DNA of 64,000 nt from Euwallacea fornicatus (Eukaryota; Arthropoda; Insecta; Coleoptera; Curculionidae), in assembly GCF_040115645.1 (NCBI RefSeq), contig NW_027096027.1, positions 124,001-188,000 on the forward strand. Direction: 5' to 3'. Position 1 is the first letter of the stretch. Every line of letters starts with the position of its first letter. The position numbers and the translations under genes are program-made. Below are positions 10,218 to 22,850 of the stretch, one piece after another. The notes beneath the pieces were generated by a model, which saw nothing but the letters and a program-made list of their open reading frames with translations, was not told the origin of the DNA and did not search any database.

Positions 10218-13200
10218 CGATAACTTCGACAAATGACGACCAAATGTTTTAAACAGAGTGTCAAATTAATCAGCTCGACGAGATCTTTAAGATGACTAAA
10301 CACATCATAATTGCATCTTGTTGAATTTCCAAAAAAATAATGCTTTATGTGCTCAAACACTCAAAATGTGTGATTGTTCTAAATTTGAAGTTCGATAACT
10401 TCGACAAATGACGACCAAATGTTTTCAACAGAGTGTCAAATTAATCAGCTCGACAAGATCTTTAAGATTACAAAACACATCATAATTGCATCTTGTTGAA
10501 TTTCCAAGAAAAATAGCACTTTATCTGCTTAAACACACAACTTTTGTGACTTTTCAAATTTTGAATCTCGATAACTTCGACAAATGACGACCAAATGTCT
10601 TAAACAGAATGTCGAATTAATCAGCTCGACGAGATCTTTAAGATGACAAAACACATCATAATTGCATCTTGTTGAATTTCCAAGAAAAATAGCACTTTAT
10701 CTGCTCAAACCCACAAACTTTGTGACTTTTCAAATTTTGAATCTCGATAACTTCGACAAATGACGACCAAATGTTTTAAACAGAGTGTCAAATTAATCAG
10801 CTCGACGAGATCTTTAAGATGACTAAACACATCATAATTGCATCTTGTTGAATTTCCAAAAAAATAATGCTTTATGTGCTCAAACACTCAAAATGTGTGA
10901 TTGTTCTAAATTCGAAGCTCAATAACTTCGACAAATGACGACCAAATGTTTTAAACAGAGTGTCAAATTAATCAGCTCGACGAGATCTTTAAGATGACTA
11001 AACACATCATAATTGCATCTTGTTGAATTTCCAAAAAAATAATGCTTTATGTGCTCAAACACTCAAAATGTGTTATTGTTTTAAATTCGAAGCTCAATAA
11101 CTTCGACAAATGACGACCAAATGTTTTAAACAGAGTGTCAAATTAATCAGCTCGACCAGATCTTTAAGATGACAAAACACATCATAATTGCATCTTGTTG
11201 AATTTCCAAAAAAAATAATGCTTTATGTGCTCAAACACTCAAAATGTGTGATTGTTCTAAATTTGAAGTTCGATAACTTCGACAAATGACGACCAAATGT
11301 TTTAAACAGAGTGTCAAATTAATCAGCTCGACGAGATCTTTAAGATGACTAAACACATCATAATTGCATCTTGTTGAATTTCCAAAAAAATAATGCTTTA
11401 TGTGCTCAAACACTCAAAATGTGTGATTGTTCTAAATTTGAAGTTCGATAACTTCGACAAATGACGACCAAATGTTTTCAACAGAGTGTCAAATTAATCA
11501 GCTCGACAAGATCTTTAAGATTACAAAACACATCATAATTGCATCTTGTTGAATTTCCAAGAAAAATAGCACTTTATCTGCTTAAACACACAACTTTTGT
11601 GACTTTTCAAATTTTGAATCTCGATAACTTCGACAAATGACGACCAAATGTCTTAAACAGAATGTCGAATTAATCAGCTCGACGAGATCTTTAAGATGAC
11701 AAAACACATCATAATTGCATCTTGTTGAATTTCCAAGAAAAATAGCACTTTATCTGCTCAAACCCACAAACTTTGTGACTTTTCAAATTTTGAATCTCGA
11801 TAACTTCGACAAATGACGACCAAATGTTTTAAACAGAGTGTCAAATTAATCAGCTCGACGAGATCTTTAAGATGACTAAACACATCATAATTGCATCTTG
11901 TTGAATTTCCAAAAAAATAATGCTTTATGTGCTCAAACACTCAAAATGTGTGATTGTTCTAAATTCGAAGCTCAATAACTTCGACAAATGACGACCAAAT
12001 GTTTTAAACAGAGTGTCAAATTAATCAGCTCGACGAGATCTTTAAGATGACTAAACACATCATAATTGCATCTTGTTGAATTTCCAAAAAAATAATGCTT
12101 TATGTGCTCAAACACTCAAAATGTGTTATTGTTTTAAATTCGAAGCTCAATAACTTCGACAAATGACGACCAAATGTTTTAAACAGAGTGTCAAATTAAT
12201 CAGCTCGACCAGATCTTTAAGATGACAAAACACATCATAATTGCATCTTGTTGAATTTCCAAAAAAAATAATGCTTTATGTGCTCAAACACTCAAAATGT
12301 GTGATTGTTCTAAATTTGAAGTTCGATAACTTCGACAAATGACGACCAAATGTTTTAAACAGAGTGTCAAATTAATCAGCTCGACGAGATCTTTAAGATG
12401 ACTAAACACATCATAATTGCATCTTGTTGAATTTCCAAAAAAATAATGCTTTATGTGCTCAAACACTCAAAATGTGTGATTGTTCTAAATTTGAAGTTCG
12501 ATAACTTCGACAAATGACGACCAAATGTTTTCAACAGAGTGTCAAATTAATCAGCTCGACAAGATCTTTAAGATTACAAAACACATCATAATTGCATCTT
12601 GTTGAATTTCCAAGAAAAATAGCACTTTATCTGCTTAAACACACAACTTTTGTGACTTTTCAAATTTTGAATCTCGATAACTTCGACAAATGACGACCAA
12701 ATGTCTTAAACAGAATGTCGAATTAATCAGCTCGACGAGATCTTTAAGATGACAAAACACATCATAATTGCATCTTGTTGAATTTCCAAGAAAAATAGCA
12801 CTTTATCTGCTCAAACCCACAAACTTTGTGACTTTTCAAATTTTGAATCTCGATAACTTCGACAAATGACGACCAAATGTTTTAAACAGAGTGTCAAATT
12901 AATCAGCTCGACGAGATCTTTAAGATGACTAAACACATCATAATTGCATCTTGTTGAATTTCCAAAAAAATAATGCTTTATGTGCTCAAACACTCAAAAT
13001 GTGTGATTGTTCTAAATTCGAAGCTCAATAACTTCGACAAATGACGACCAAATGTTTTAAACAGAGTGTCAAATTAATCAGCTCGACGAGATCTTTAAGA
13101 TGACTAAACACATCATAATTGCATCTTGTTGAATTTCCAAAAAAATAATGCTTTATGTGCTCAAACACTCAAAATGTGTTATTGTTTTAAATTCGAAGCT

Positions 13201-14988
13201 CAATAACTTCGACAAATGACGACCAAATGTTTTAAACAGAGTGTCAAATTAATCAGCTCGACCAGATCTTTAAGATGACAAAACACATCATAATTGCATC
13301 TTGTTGAATTTCCAAAAAAAATAATGCTTTATGTGCTCAAACACTCAAAATGTGTGATTGTTCTAAATTTGAAGTTCGATAACTTCGACAAATGACGACC
13401 AAATGTTTTAAACAGAGTGTCAAATTAATCAGCTCGACGAGATCTTTAAGATGACTAAACACATCATAATTGCATCTTGTTGAATTTCCAAAAAAATAAT
13501 GCTTTATGTGCTCAAACACTCAAAATGTGTGATTGTTCTAAATTTGAAGTTCGATAACTTCGACAAATGACGACCAAATGTTTTCAACAGAGTGTCAAAT
13601 TAATCAGCTCGACAAGATCTTTAAGATTACAAAACACATCATAATTGCATCTTGTTGAATTTCCAAGAAAAATAGCACTTTATCTGCTTAAACACACAAC
13701 TTTTGTGACTTTTCAAATTTTGAATCTCGATAACTTCGACAAATGACGACCAAATGTCTTAAACAGAATGTCGAATTAATCAGCTCGACGAGATCTTTAA
13801 GATGACAAAACACATCATAATTGCATCTTGTTGAATTTCCAAGAAAAATAGCACTTTATCTGCTCAAACCCACAAACTTTGTGACTTTTCAAATTTTGAA
13901 TCTCGATAACTTCGACAAATGACGACCAAATGTTTTCAACAGAGTGTCAAATTAATCAGCTCGACAAGATCTTTAAGATTACAAAACACATCATAATTGC
14001 ATCTTGTTGAATTTCCAAGAAAAATAGCACTTTATCTGCTTAAACACACAACTTTTGTGACTTTTCAAATTTTGAATCTCGATAACTTCGACAAATGACG
14101 ACCAAATGTCTTAAACAGAATGTCGAATTAATCAGCTCGACGAGATCTTTAAGATGACAAAACACATCATAATTGCATCTTGTTGAATTTCCAAGAAAAA
14201 TAGCACTTTATCTGCTCAAACCCACAAACTTTGTGACTTTTCAAATTTTGAATCTCGATAACTTCGACAAATGACGACCAAATGTCTTAAACAGAATGTC
14301 AAATTAATCAGCTCGACGAGATCTTTAAGATGACAAAACACATCATGATTGCATCTTGTTGAATTTCCAAGAAAAATAGCACTTTATCTGCTCAAACCCA
14401 CAAACTTTGTGACTTTTCAAATTATGAATCTCGATAACTTCGACAAATGACGACCAAATGTCTTAAACAGAGTGTCAAATTAATCAGCTCGACCAGATCT
14501 TTAAGATGACAAAACACATCATAATTGCATCTTGTTGAATTTCCAAAAAAAATAATGCTTTATGTGCTCAAACACTCAAAATGTGTGATTGTTCTAAATT
14601 TGAAGTTCGATAACTTCGACAAATGACGACCAAATGTTTTAAACAGAGTGTCAAATTAATCAGCTCGACCAGATCTTTAAGATGACAAAACACATCATAA
14701 TTGCATCTTGTTCAATTTCCAAAAAAAATAATGCTTTATGTGCTCAAACACTCAAAATGTGTGATTGTTCTAAATTTGAAGTTCGATAACTTCGACAAAT
14801 GACAACCAAATGTTTTAAACAGAGTGTCAAATTAATCAGCTCGACGAGATCTTTAAGATGACTAAACACATCATAATTGCATCTTGTTGAATTTCCAAAA
14901 AAATAATGCTTTATGTGCTCAAACACTCAAAATGTGTGATTGTTCTAAATTCGAAGCTCAATAACTTCGACAAATGACGACCAAATGT
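10218..14988. repeat. 29-monomer tandem duplication, unit 2 (partial)
   Basis: Repeats 5126-9896 at a shift of 5092 bp, including the whole 6-mer run and its irregular tail. One private change is gacaacc at 14801, where unit 1 has gacgacc; the 15-mer copy at 17438 shares it. The right part overlaps the next duplication, so this stretch was copied at more than one scale. Confidence 0.85.
10705..13863. repeat. 6-monomer higher-order repeat, second run of three units
   Basis: Same b-a2-a3-a1-a1-c order at 10705, 11758 and 12811, with the next b at 13864. Because the entire run sits 5092 bp from the first, it most likely arose by copying the first block rather than by independent 6-mer amplification. 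Confidence 0.88.
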
Positions 14989-16017
14989 CTTAAACAGAAT
15001 GTCAAATTAATCAGCTCGACGAGATCTTTAAGATGACAAAACACATCATAATTGCATCTTGTTGAATTTCCAAGAAAAATAGCACTTTATCTGCTCAAAC
15101 CCACAAACTTTGTGACTTTTCAAATTTTGAATCTCGATAACTTCGACAAATGACGACCAAATGTCTTAAACAGAATGTCAAATTAATCAGCTCGACGAGA
15201 TCTTTAAGATGACAAAACACATCATGATTGCATCTTGTTGAATTTCCAAGAAAAATAGCACTTTATCTGCTCAAACACACAACTTTTGAGACTTTTCAAA
15301 TTATGAATCTCGATAACTTCGACAAATGACGACCAAATGTCTTAAACAGAGTGTCAAATTAATCAGCTCGACCAGATCTTTAAGATGACAAAACACATCA
15401 TAATTGCATCTTGTTGAATTTCCAAAAAAAATAATGCTTTATGTGCTCAAACACTCAAAATGTGTGATTGTTCTAAATTTGAAGTTCGATAACTTCGACA
15501 AATGACGACCAAATGTTTTAAACAGAGTGTCAAATTAATCAGCTCGACCAGATCTTTAAGATGACAAAACACATCATAATTGCATCTTGTTCAATTTCCA
15601 AAAAAAATAATGCTTTATGTGCTCAAACACTCAAAATGTGTGATTGTTCTAAATTTGAAGTTCGATAACTTCGACAAATGACGACCAAATGTTTTAAACA
15701 GAGTGTCAAATTAATCAGCTCGACGAGATCTTTAAGATGACTAAACACATCATAATTGCATCTTGTTGAATTTCCAAAAAAATAATGCTTTATGTGCTCA
15801 AACACTCAAAATGTGTGATTGTTCTAAATTCGAAGCTCAATAACTTCGACAAATGACGACCAAATGTCTTAAACAGAATGTCAAATTAATTAGCTCGACG
15901 AGATCTTTAAGATGACAAAACACATCATAATTGCATCTTGTTGAATTTCCAAGAAAAATAGCACTTTATCTGCTCAAACCCACAAACTTTGTGACTTTTC
16001 AAATTTTGAATCTCGAT
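13381..16017. repeat. 15-monomer module, copy 2 (2637 bp)
   Basis: Order after the starting core: a1-c-b-c-b-b'-a1-a1-a2-b-d-a1-a1-a2-b. It is followed directly by copy 3 at a 2637 bp shift. Shared rare marks are gacaacc at 14801 and 17438, and ttagctcg at 15890 and 18527. The final b and anchor at 16018 line up with the start anchor at 13381, so the two copies abut as a clean tandem pair. Confidence 0.87.
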
Positions 16018-18679
16018 AACTTCGACAAATGACGACCAAATGTTTTAAACAGAGTGTCAAATTAATCAGCTCGACGAGATCTTTAAGATGACTAAACACA
16101 TCATAATTGCATCTTGTTGAATTTCCAAAAAAATAATGCTTTATGTGCTCAAACACTCAAAATGTGTGATTGTTCTAAATTTGAAGTTCGATAACTTCGA
16201 CAAATGACGACCAAATGTTTTCAACAGAGTGTCAAATTAATCAGCTCGACAAGATCTTTAAGATTACAAAACACATCATAATTGCATCTTGTTGAATTTC
16301 CAAGAAAAATAGCACTTTATCTGCTTAAACACACAACTTTTGTGACTTTTCAAATTTTGAATCTCGATAACTTCGACAAATGACGACCAAATGTCTTAAA
16401 CAGAATGTCGAATTAATCAGCTCGACGAGATCTTTAAGATGACAAAACACATCATAATTGCATCTTGTTGAATTTCCAAGAAAAATAGCACTTTATCTGC
16501 TCAAACCCACAAACTTTGTGACTTTTCAAATTTTGAATCTCGATAACTTCGACAAATGACGACCAAATGTTTTCAACAGAGTGTCAAATTAATCAGCTCG
16601 ACAAGATCTTTAAGATTACAAAACACATCATAATTGCATCTTGTTGAATTTCCAAGAAAAATAGCACTTTATCTGCTTAAACACACAACTTTTGTGACTT
16701 TTCAAATTTTGAATCTCGATAACTTCGACAAATGACGACCAAATGTCTTAAACAGAATGTCGAATTAATCAGCTCGACGAGATCTTTAAGATGACAAAAC
16801 ACATCATAATTGCATCTTGTTGAATTTCCAAGAAAAATAGCACTTTATCTGCTCAAACCCACAAACTTTGTGACTTTTCAAATTTTGAATCTCGATAACT
16901 TCGACAAATGACGACCAAATGTCTTAAACAGAATGTCAAATTAATCAGCTCGACGAGATCTTTAAGATGACAAAACACATCATGATTGCATCTTGTTGAA
17001 TTTCCAAGAAAAATAGCACTTTATCTGCTCAAACCCACAAACTTTGTGACTTTTCAAATTATGAATCTCGATAACTTCGACAAATGACGACCAAATGTCT
17101 TAAACAGAGTGTCAAATTAATCAGCTCGACCAGATCTTTAAGATGACAAAACACATCATAATTGCATCTTGTTGAATTTCCAAAAAAAATAATGCTTTAT
17201 GTGCTCAAACACTCAAAATGTGTGATTGTTCTAAATTTGAAGTTCGATAACTTCGACAAATGACGACCAAATGTTTTAAACAGAGTGTCAAATTAATCAG
17301 CTCGACCAGATCTTTAAGATGACAAAACACATCATAATTGCATCTTGTTCAATTTCCAAAAAAAATAATGCTTTATGTGCTCAAACACTCAAAATGTGTG
17401 ATTGTTCTAAATTTGAAGTTCGATAACTTCGACAAATGACAACCAAATGTTTTAAACAGAGTGTCAAATTAATCAGCTCGACGAGATCTTTAAGATGACT
17501 AAACACATCATAATTGCATCTTGTTGAATTTCCAAAAAAATAATGCTTTATGTGCTCAAACACTCAAAATGTGTGATTGTTCTAAATTCGAAGCTCAATA
17601 ACTTCGACAAATGACGACCAAATGTCTTAAACAGAATGTCAAATTAATCAGCTCGACGAGATCTTTAAGATGACAAAACACATCATAATTGCATCTTGTT
17701 GAATTTCCAAGAAAAATAGCACTTTATCTGCTCAAACCCACAAACTTTGTGACTTTTCAAATTTTGAATCTCGATAACTTCGACAAATGACGACCAAATG
17801 TCTTAAACAGAATGTCAAATTAATCAGCTCGACGAGATCTTTAAGATGACAAAACACATCATGATTGCATCTTGTTGAATTTCCAAGAAAAATAGCACTT
17901 TATCTGCTCAAACACACAACTTTTGAGACTTTTCAAATTATGAATCTCGATAACTTCGACAAATGACGACCAAATGTCTTAAACAGAGTGTCAAATTAAT
18001 CAGCTCGACCAGATCTTTAAGATGACAAAACACATCATAATTGCATCTTGTTGAATTTCCAAAAAAAATAATGCTTTATGTGCTCAAACACTCAAAATGT
18101 GTGATTGTTCTAAATTTGAAGTTCGATAACTTCGACAAATGACGACCAAATGTTTTAAACAGAGTGTCAAATTAATCAGCTCGACCAGATCTTTAAGATG
18201 ACAAAACACATCATAATTGCATCTTGTTCAATTTCCAAAAAAAATAATGCTTTATGTGCTCAAACACTCAAAATGTGTGATTGTTCTAAATTTGAAGTTC
18301 GATAACTTCGACAAATGACGACCAAATGTTTTAAACAGAGTGTCAAATTAATCAGCTCGACGAGATCTTTAAGATGACTAAACACATCATAATTGCATCT
18401 TGTTGAATTTCCAAAAAAATAATGCTTTATGTGCTCAAACACTCAAAATGTGTGATTGTTCTAAATTCGAAGCTCAATAACTTCGACAAATGACGACCAA
18501 ATGTCTTAAACAGAATGTCAAATTAATTAGCTCGACGAGATCTTTAAGATGACAAAACACATCATAATTGCATCTTGTTGAATTTCCAAGAAAAATAGCA
18601 CTTTATCTGCTCAAACCCACAAACTTTGTGACTTTTCAAATTTTGAATCTCGATAACTTCGACAAATGACGACCAAATG
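16018..18679. repeat. 15-monomer module, copy 3
   Basis: Same type order as copy 2 at a 2637 bp shift. Homology runs slightly past the unit to about 18679, where this copy continues with tcttaaacagaatg while copy 2 has ttttaaacagagtg. Its last part (from about 18245) is also the beginning of the 13-mer duplication, so the two duplications overlap. Confidence 0.87.
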
Positions 18680-20525
18680 TCTTAAACAGAATGTCAAATT
18701 AATCAGCTCGACGAGATCTTTAAGATGACAAAACACATCATGATTGCATCTTGTTGAATTTCCAAGAAAAATAGCACTTTATCTGCTCAAACCCACAAAC
18801 TTTGTGACTTTTCAAATTTTGAATCTCGATAACTTCGACAAATGACGACCAAATGTCTTAAACAGAATGTCAAATTAATCAGCTCGACGAGATCTTTAAG
18901 ATGACAAAACACATCATAATTGCATCTTGTTGAATTTCCAAGAAAAATAGCACTTTATCTGCTCAAACCCACAAACTTTGTGACTTTTCAAATTTTGAAT
19001 CTCGATAACTTCGACAAATGACGACCAAATGTCTTAAACAGAATGTCAAATTAATCAGCTCGACGAGATCTTTAAGATGACAAAACACATCATGAATGCA
19101 TCTTGTTGAATTTCCAAGAAAAATAGCACTTTATCTGCTCAAACACACAACTTTTGAGACTTCAAATTATGAATCTCGATAACTTCGACAAATGACGACC
19201 AAATATCTTAAACAGAGTGTCAAATTAATCAGCTCGACAAGATCTTTAAGATTACAAAACACATCATAATTGCATCTTGTTGAATTTCCAAGAAAAATAG
19301 CACTTTATCTGCTCAAACCCACAAACTTTGTGACTTTTCAAATTTTGAATCTCGATAACTTCGACAAATGACGACCAAATGTCTTAAACAGAGTGTCAAA
19401 TTAATCAGCTCGACGAGATCTTTAAGATGACTAAACACATCATAATTGCATCTTGTTGAATTTCCAAAAAAATAATGCTTTATGTGCTCAAACACTCAAA
19501 ATGTGTTATTGTTCTAAATTCGAAGCTCAATAACTTCGACAAATGACGACCAAATGTTTTAAACAGAGTGTCAAATTAATCAGCTCGACCAGATCTTTAA
19601 GATGACAAAACACATCATAATTGCATCTTGTTGAATTTCCAAAAAAAATAATGCTTTATGTGCTCAAACACTCAAAATGTGTGATTGTTCTAAATTTGAA
19701 GTTCGATAACTTCGACAAATGACGACCAAATGTTTTAAACAGATTGTCAAATTATTCAGCTCGACGAGATCTTTAAGATGACTAAACACATCATAATTGC
19801 ATCTTGTTGAATTTCCAAAAAAATAATGCTTTATGTGCTCAAACACTCAAAATGTGTGATTGTTCTAAATTCGAAGCTCAATAACTTCGACAAATGACGA
19901 CCAAATGTCTTAAACAGAATGTCAAATTAATCAGCTCGACGAGATCTTTAAGATGACAAAACACATCATGATTGCATCTTGTTGAATTTCCAAGAAAAAT
20001 AGCACTTTATCTGCTCAAACCCACAAACTTTGTGACTTTTCAAATTTTGAATCTCGATAACTTCGACAAATGACGACCAAATGTCTTAAACAGAATGTCA
20101 AATTAATCAGCTCGACGAGATCTTTAAGATGACAAAACACATCATAATTGCATCTTGTTGAATTTCCAAGAAAAATAGCACTTTATCTGCTCAAACCCAC
20201 AAACTTTGTGACTTTTCAAATTTTGAATCTCGATAACTTCGACAAATGACGACCAAATGTCTTAAACAGAGTGTCAAATTAATCAGCTCGACGAGATCTT
20301 TAAGATGACTAAACACATCATAATTGCATCTTGTTGAATTTCCAAAAAAATAATGCTTTATGTGCTCAAACACTCAAAATGTGTGATTGTTCTAAATTCG
20401 AAGCTCAATAACTTCGACAAATGACGACCAAATGTCTTAAACAGAATGTCAAATTAATCAGCTCGACGAGATCTTTAAGATGACTAAACACATCATAATT
20501 GCATCTTGTTGAATTTCCAAAAAAA
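18245..20525. repeat. 13-monomer tandem duplication, unit 1 (2281 bp)
   Basis: Order a1-a2-b-b-b-d*-b-a3-a1-a2-b-b-a2. Landmarks 19313, 19664 and 20191 recur at 21594, 21945 and 22472. Rare marks shared by both units are ttagctcg (18527 and 20808), the d* deletion (19157 and 21438) and attattcag (about 19753 and 22034). A change private to unit 1 is cagattgtc near 19741. Confidence 0.88.
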
Positions 20526-22850
20526 TAATGCTTTATGTGCTCAAACACTCAAAATGTGTGATTGTTCTAAATTTGAAGTTCGATAACTTCGACAAATGAC
20601 GACCAAATGTTTTAAACAGAGTGTCAAATTAATCAGCTCGACGAGATCTTTAAGATGACTAAACACATCATAATTGCATCTTGTTGAATTTCCAAAAAAA
20701 TAATGCTTTATGTGCTCAAACACTCAAAATGTGTGATTGTTCTAAATTCGAAGCTCAATAACTTCGACAAATGACGACCAAATGTCTTAAACAGAATGTC
20801 AAATTAATTAGCTCGACGAGATCTTTAAGATGACAAAACACATCATAATTGCATCTTGTTGAATTTCCAAGAAAAATAGCACTTTATCTGCTCAAACCCA
20901 CAAACTTTGTGACTTTTCAAATTTTGAATCTCGATAACTTCGACAAATGACGACCAAATGTCTTAAACAGAATGTCAAATTAATCAGCTCGACGAGATCT
21001 TTAAGATGACAAAACACATCATGATTGCATCTTGTTGAATTTCCAAGAAAAATAGCACTTTATCTGCTCAAACCCACAAACTTTGTGACTTTTCAAATTT
21101 TGAATCTCGATAACTTCGACAAATGACGACCAAATGTCTTAAACAGAATGTCAAATTAATCAGCTCGACGAGATCTTTAAGATGACAAAACACATCATAA
21201 TTGCATCTTGTTGAATTTCCAAGAAAAATAGCACTTTATCTGCTCAAACCCACAAACTTTGTGACTTTTCAAATTTTGAATCTCGATAACTTCGACAAAT
21301 GACGACCAAATGTCTTAAACAGAATGTCAAATTAATCAGCTCGACGAGATCTTTAAGATGACAAAACACATCATGAATGCATCTTGTTGAATTTCCAAGA
21401 AAAATAGCACTTTATCTGCTCAAACACACAACTTTTGAGACTTCAAATTATGAATCTCGATAACTTCGACAAATGACGACCAAATATCTTAAACAGAGTG
21501 TCAAATTAATCAGCTCGACAAGATCTTTAAGATTACAAAACACATCATAATTGCATCTTGTTGAATTTCCAAGAAAAATAGCACTTTATCTGCTCAAACC
21601 CACAAACTTTGTGACTTTTCAAATTTTGAATCTCGATAACTTCGACAAATGACGACCAAATGTCTTAAACAGAGTGTCAAATTAATCAGCTCGACGAGAT
21701 CTTTAAGATGACTAAACACATCATAATTGCATCTTGTTGAATTTCCAAAAAAATAATGCTTTATGTGCTCAAACACTCAAAATGTGTTATTGTTCTAAAT
21801 TCGAAGCTCAATAACTTCGACAAATGACGACCAAATGTTTTAAACAGAGTGTCAAATTAATCAGCTCGACCAGATCTTTAAGATGACAAAACACATCATA
21901 ATTGCATCTTGTTGCATTTCCAAAAAAAATAATGCTTTATGTGCTCAAACACTCAAAATGTGTGATTGTTCTAAATTTGAAGTTCGATAACTTCGACAAA
22001 TGACGACCAAATGTTTTAAACAGAGTGTCAAATTATTCAGCTCGACGAGATCTTTAAGATGACTAAACACATCATAATTGCATCTTGTTGAATTTCCAAA
22101 AAAATAATGCTTTATGTGCTCAAACACTCAAAATGTGTGATTGTTCTAAATTCGAAGCTCAATAACTTCGACAAATGACGACCAAATGTCTTAAACAGAA
22201 TGTCAAATTAATCAGCTCGACGAGATCTTTAAGATGACAAAACACATCATGATTGCATCTTGTTGAATTTCCAAGAAAAATAGCACTTTATCTGCTCAAA
22301 CCCACAAACTTTGTGACTTTTCAAATTTTGAATCTCGATAACTTCGACAAATGACGACCAAATGTCTTAAACAGAATGTCAAATTAATCAGCTCGACGAG
22401 ATCTTTAAGATGACAAAACACATCATAATTGCATCTTGTTGAATTTCCAAGAAAAATAGCACTTTATCTGCTCAAACCCACAAACTTTGTGACTTTTCAA
22501 ATTTTGAATCTCGATAACTTCGACAAATGACGACCAAATGTCTTAAACAGAGTGTCAAATTAATCAGCTCGACGAGATCTTTAAGATGACTAAACACATC
22601 ATAATTGCATCTTGTTGAATTTCCAAAAAAATAATGCTTTATGTGCCCAAACACTCAAAATGTGTGATTGTTCTAAATTCGAAGCTCAATAACTTCGACA
22701 AATGACGACCAAATGTCTTAAACAGAATGTCAAATTAATCAGCTCGACGAGATCTTTAAGATGACTAAACACATCATAATTGCATCTTGTTGAATTTCCA
22801 AAAAAATAATGCTTTATGTGCTCAAACACTCAAAATGTGTGATTGTTCTA
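20526..22850. repeat. 13-monomer tandem duplication, unit 2
   Basis: Repeats unit 1 at +2281 bp. I noticed two changes private to this unit, ttgcatttcc near 21914 and gcccaaac near 22645. Few differences over about 2.3 kb suggest this is one of the younger events. Homology ends near 22850, where unit 1 continues as a1 and this unit as a2. Confidence 0.87.
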
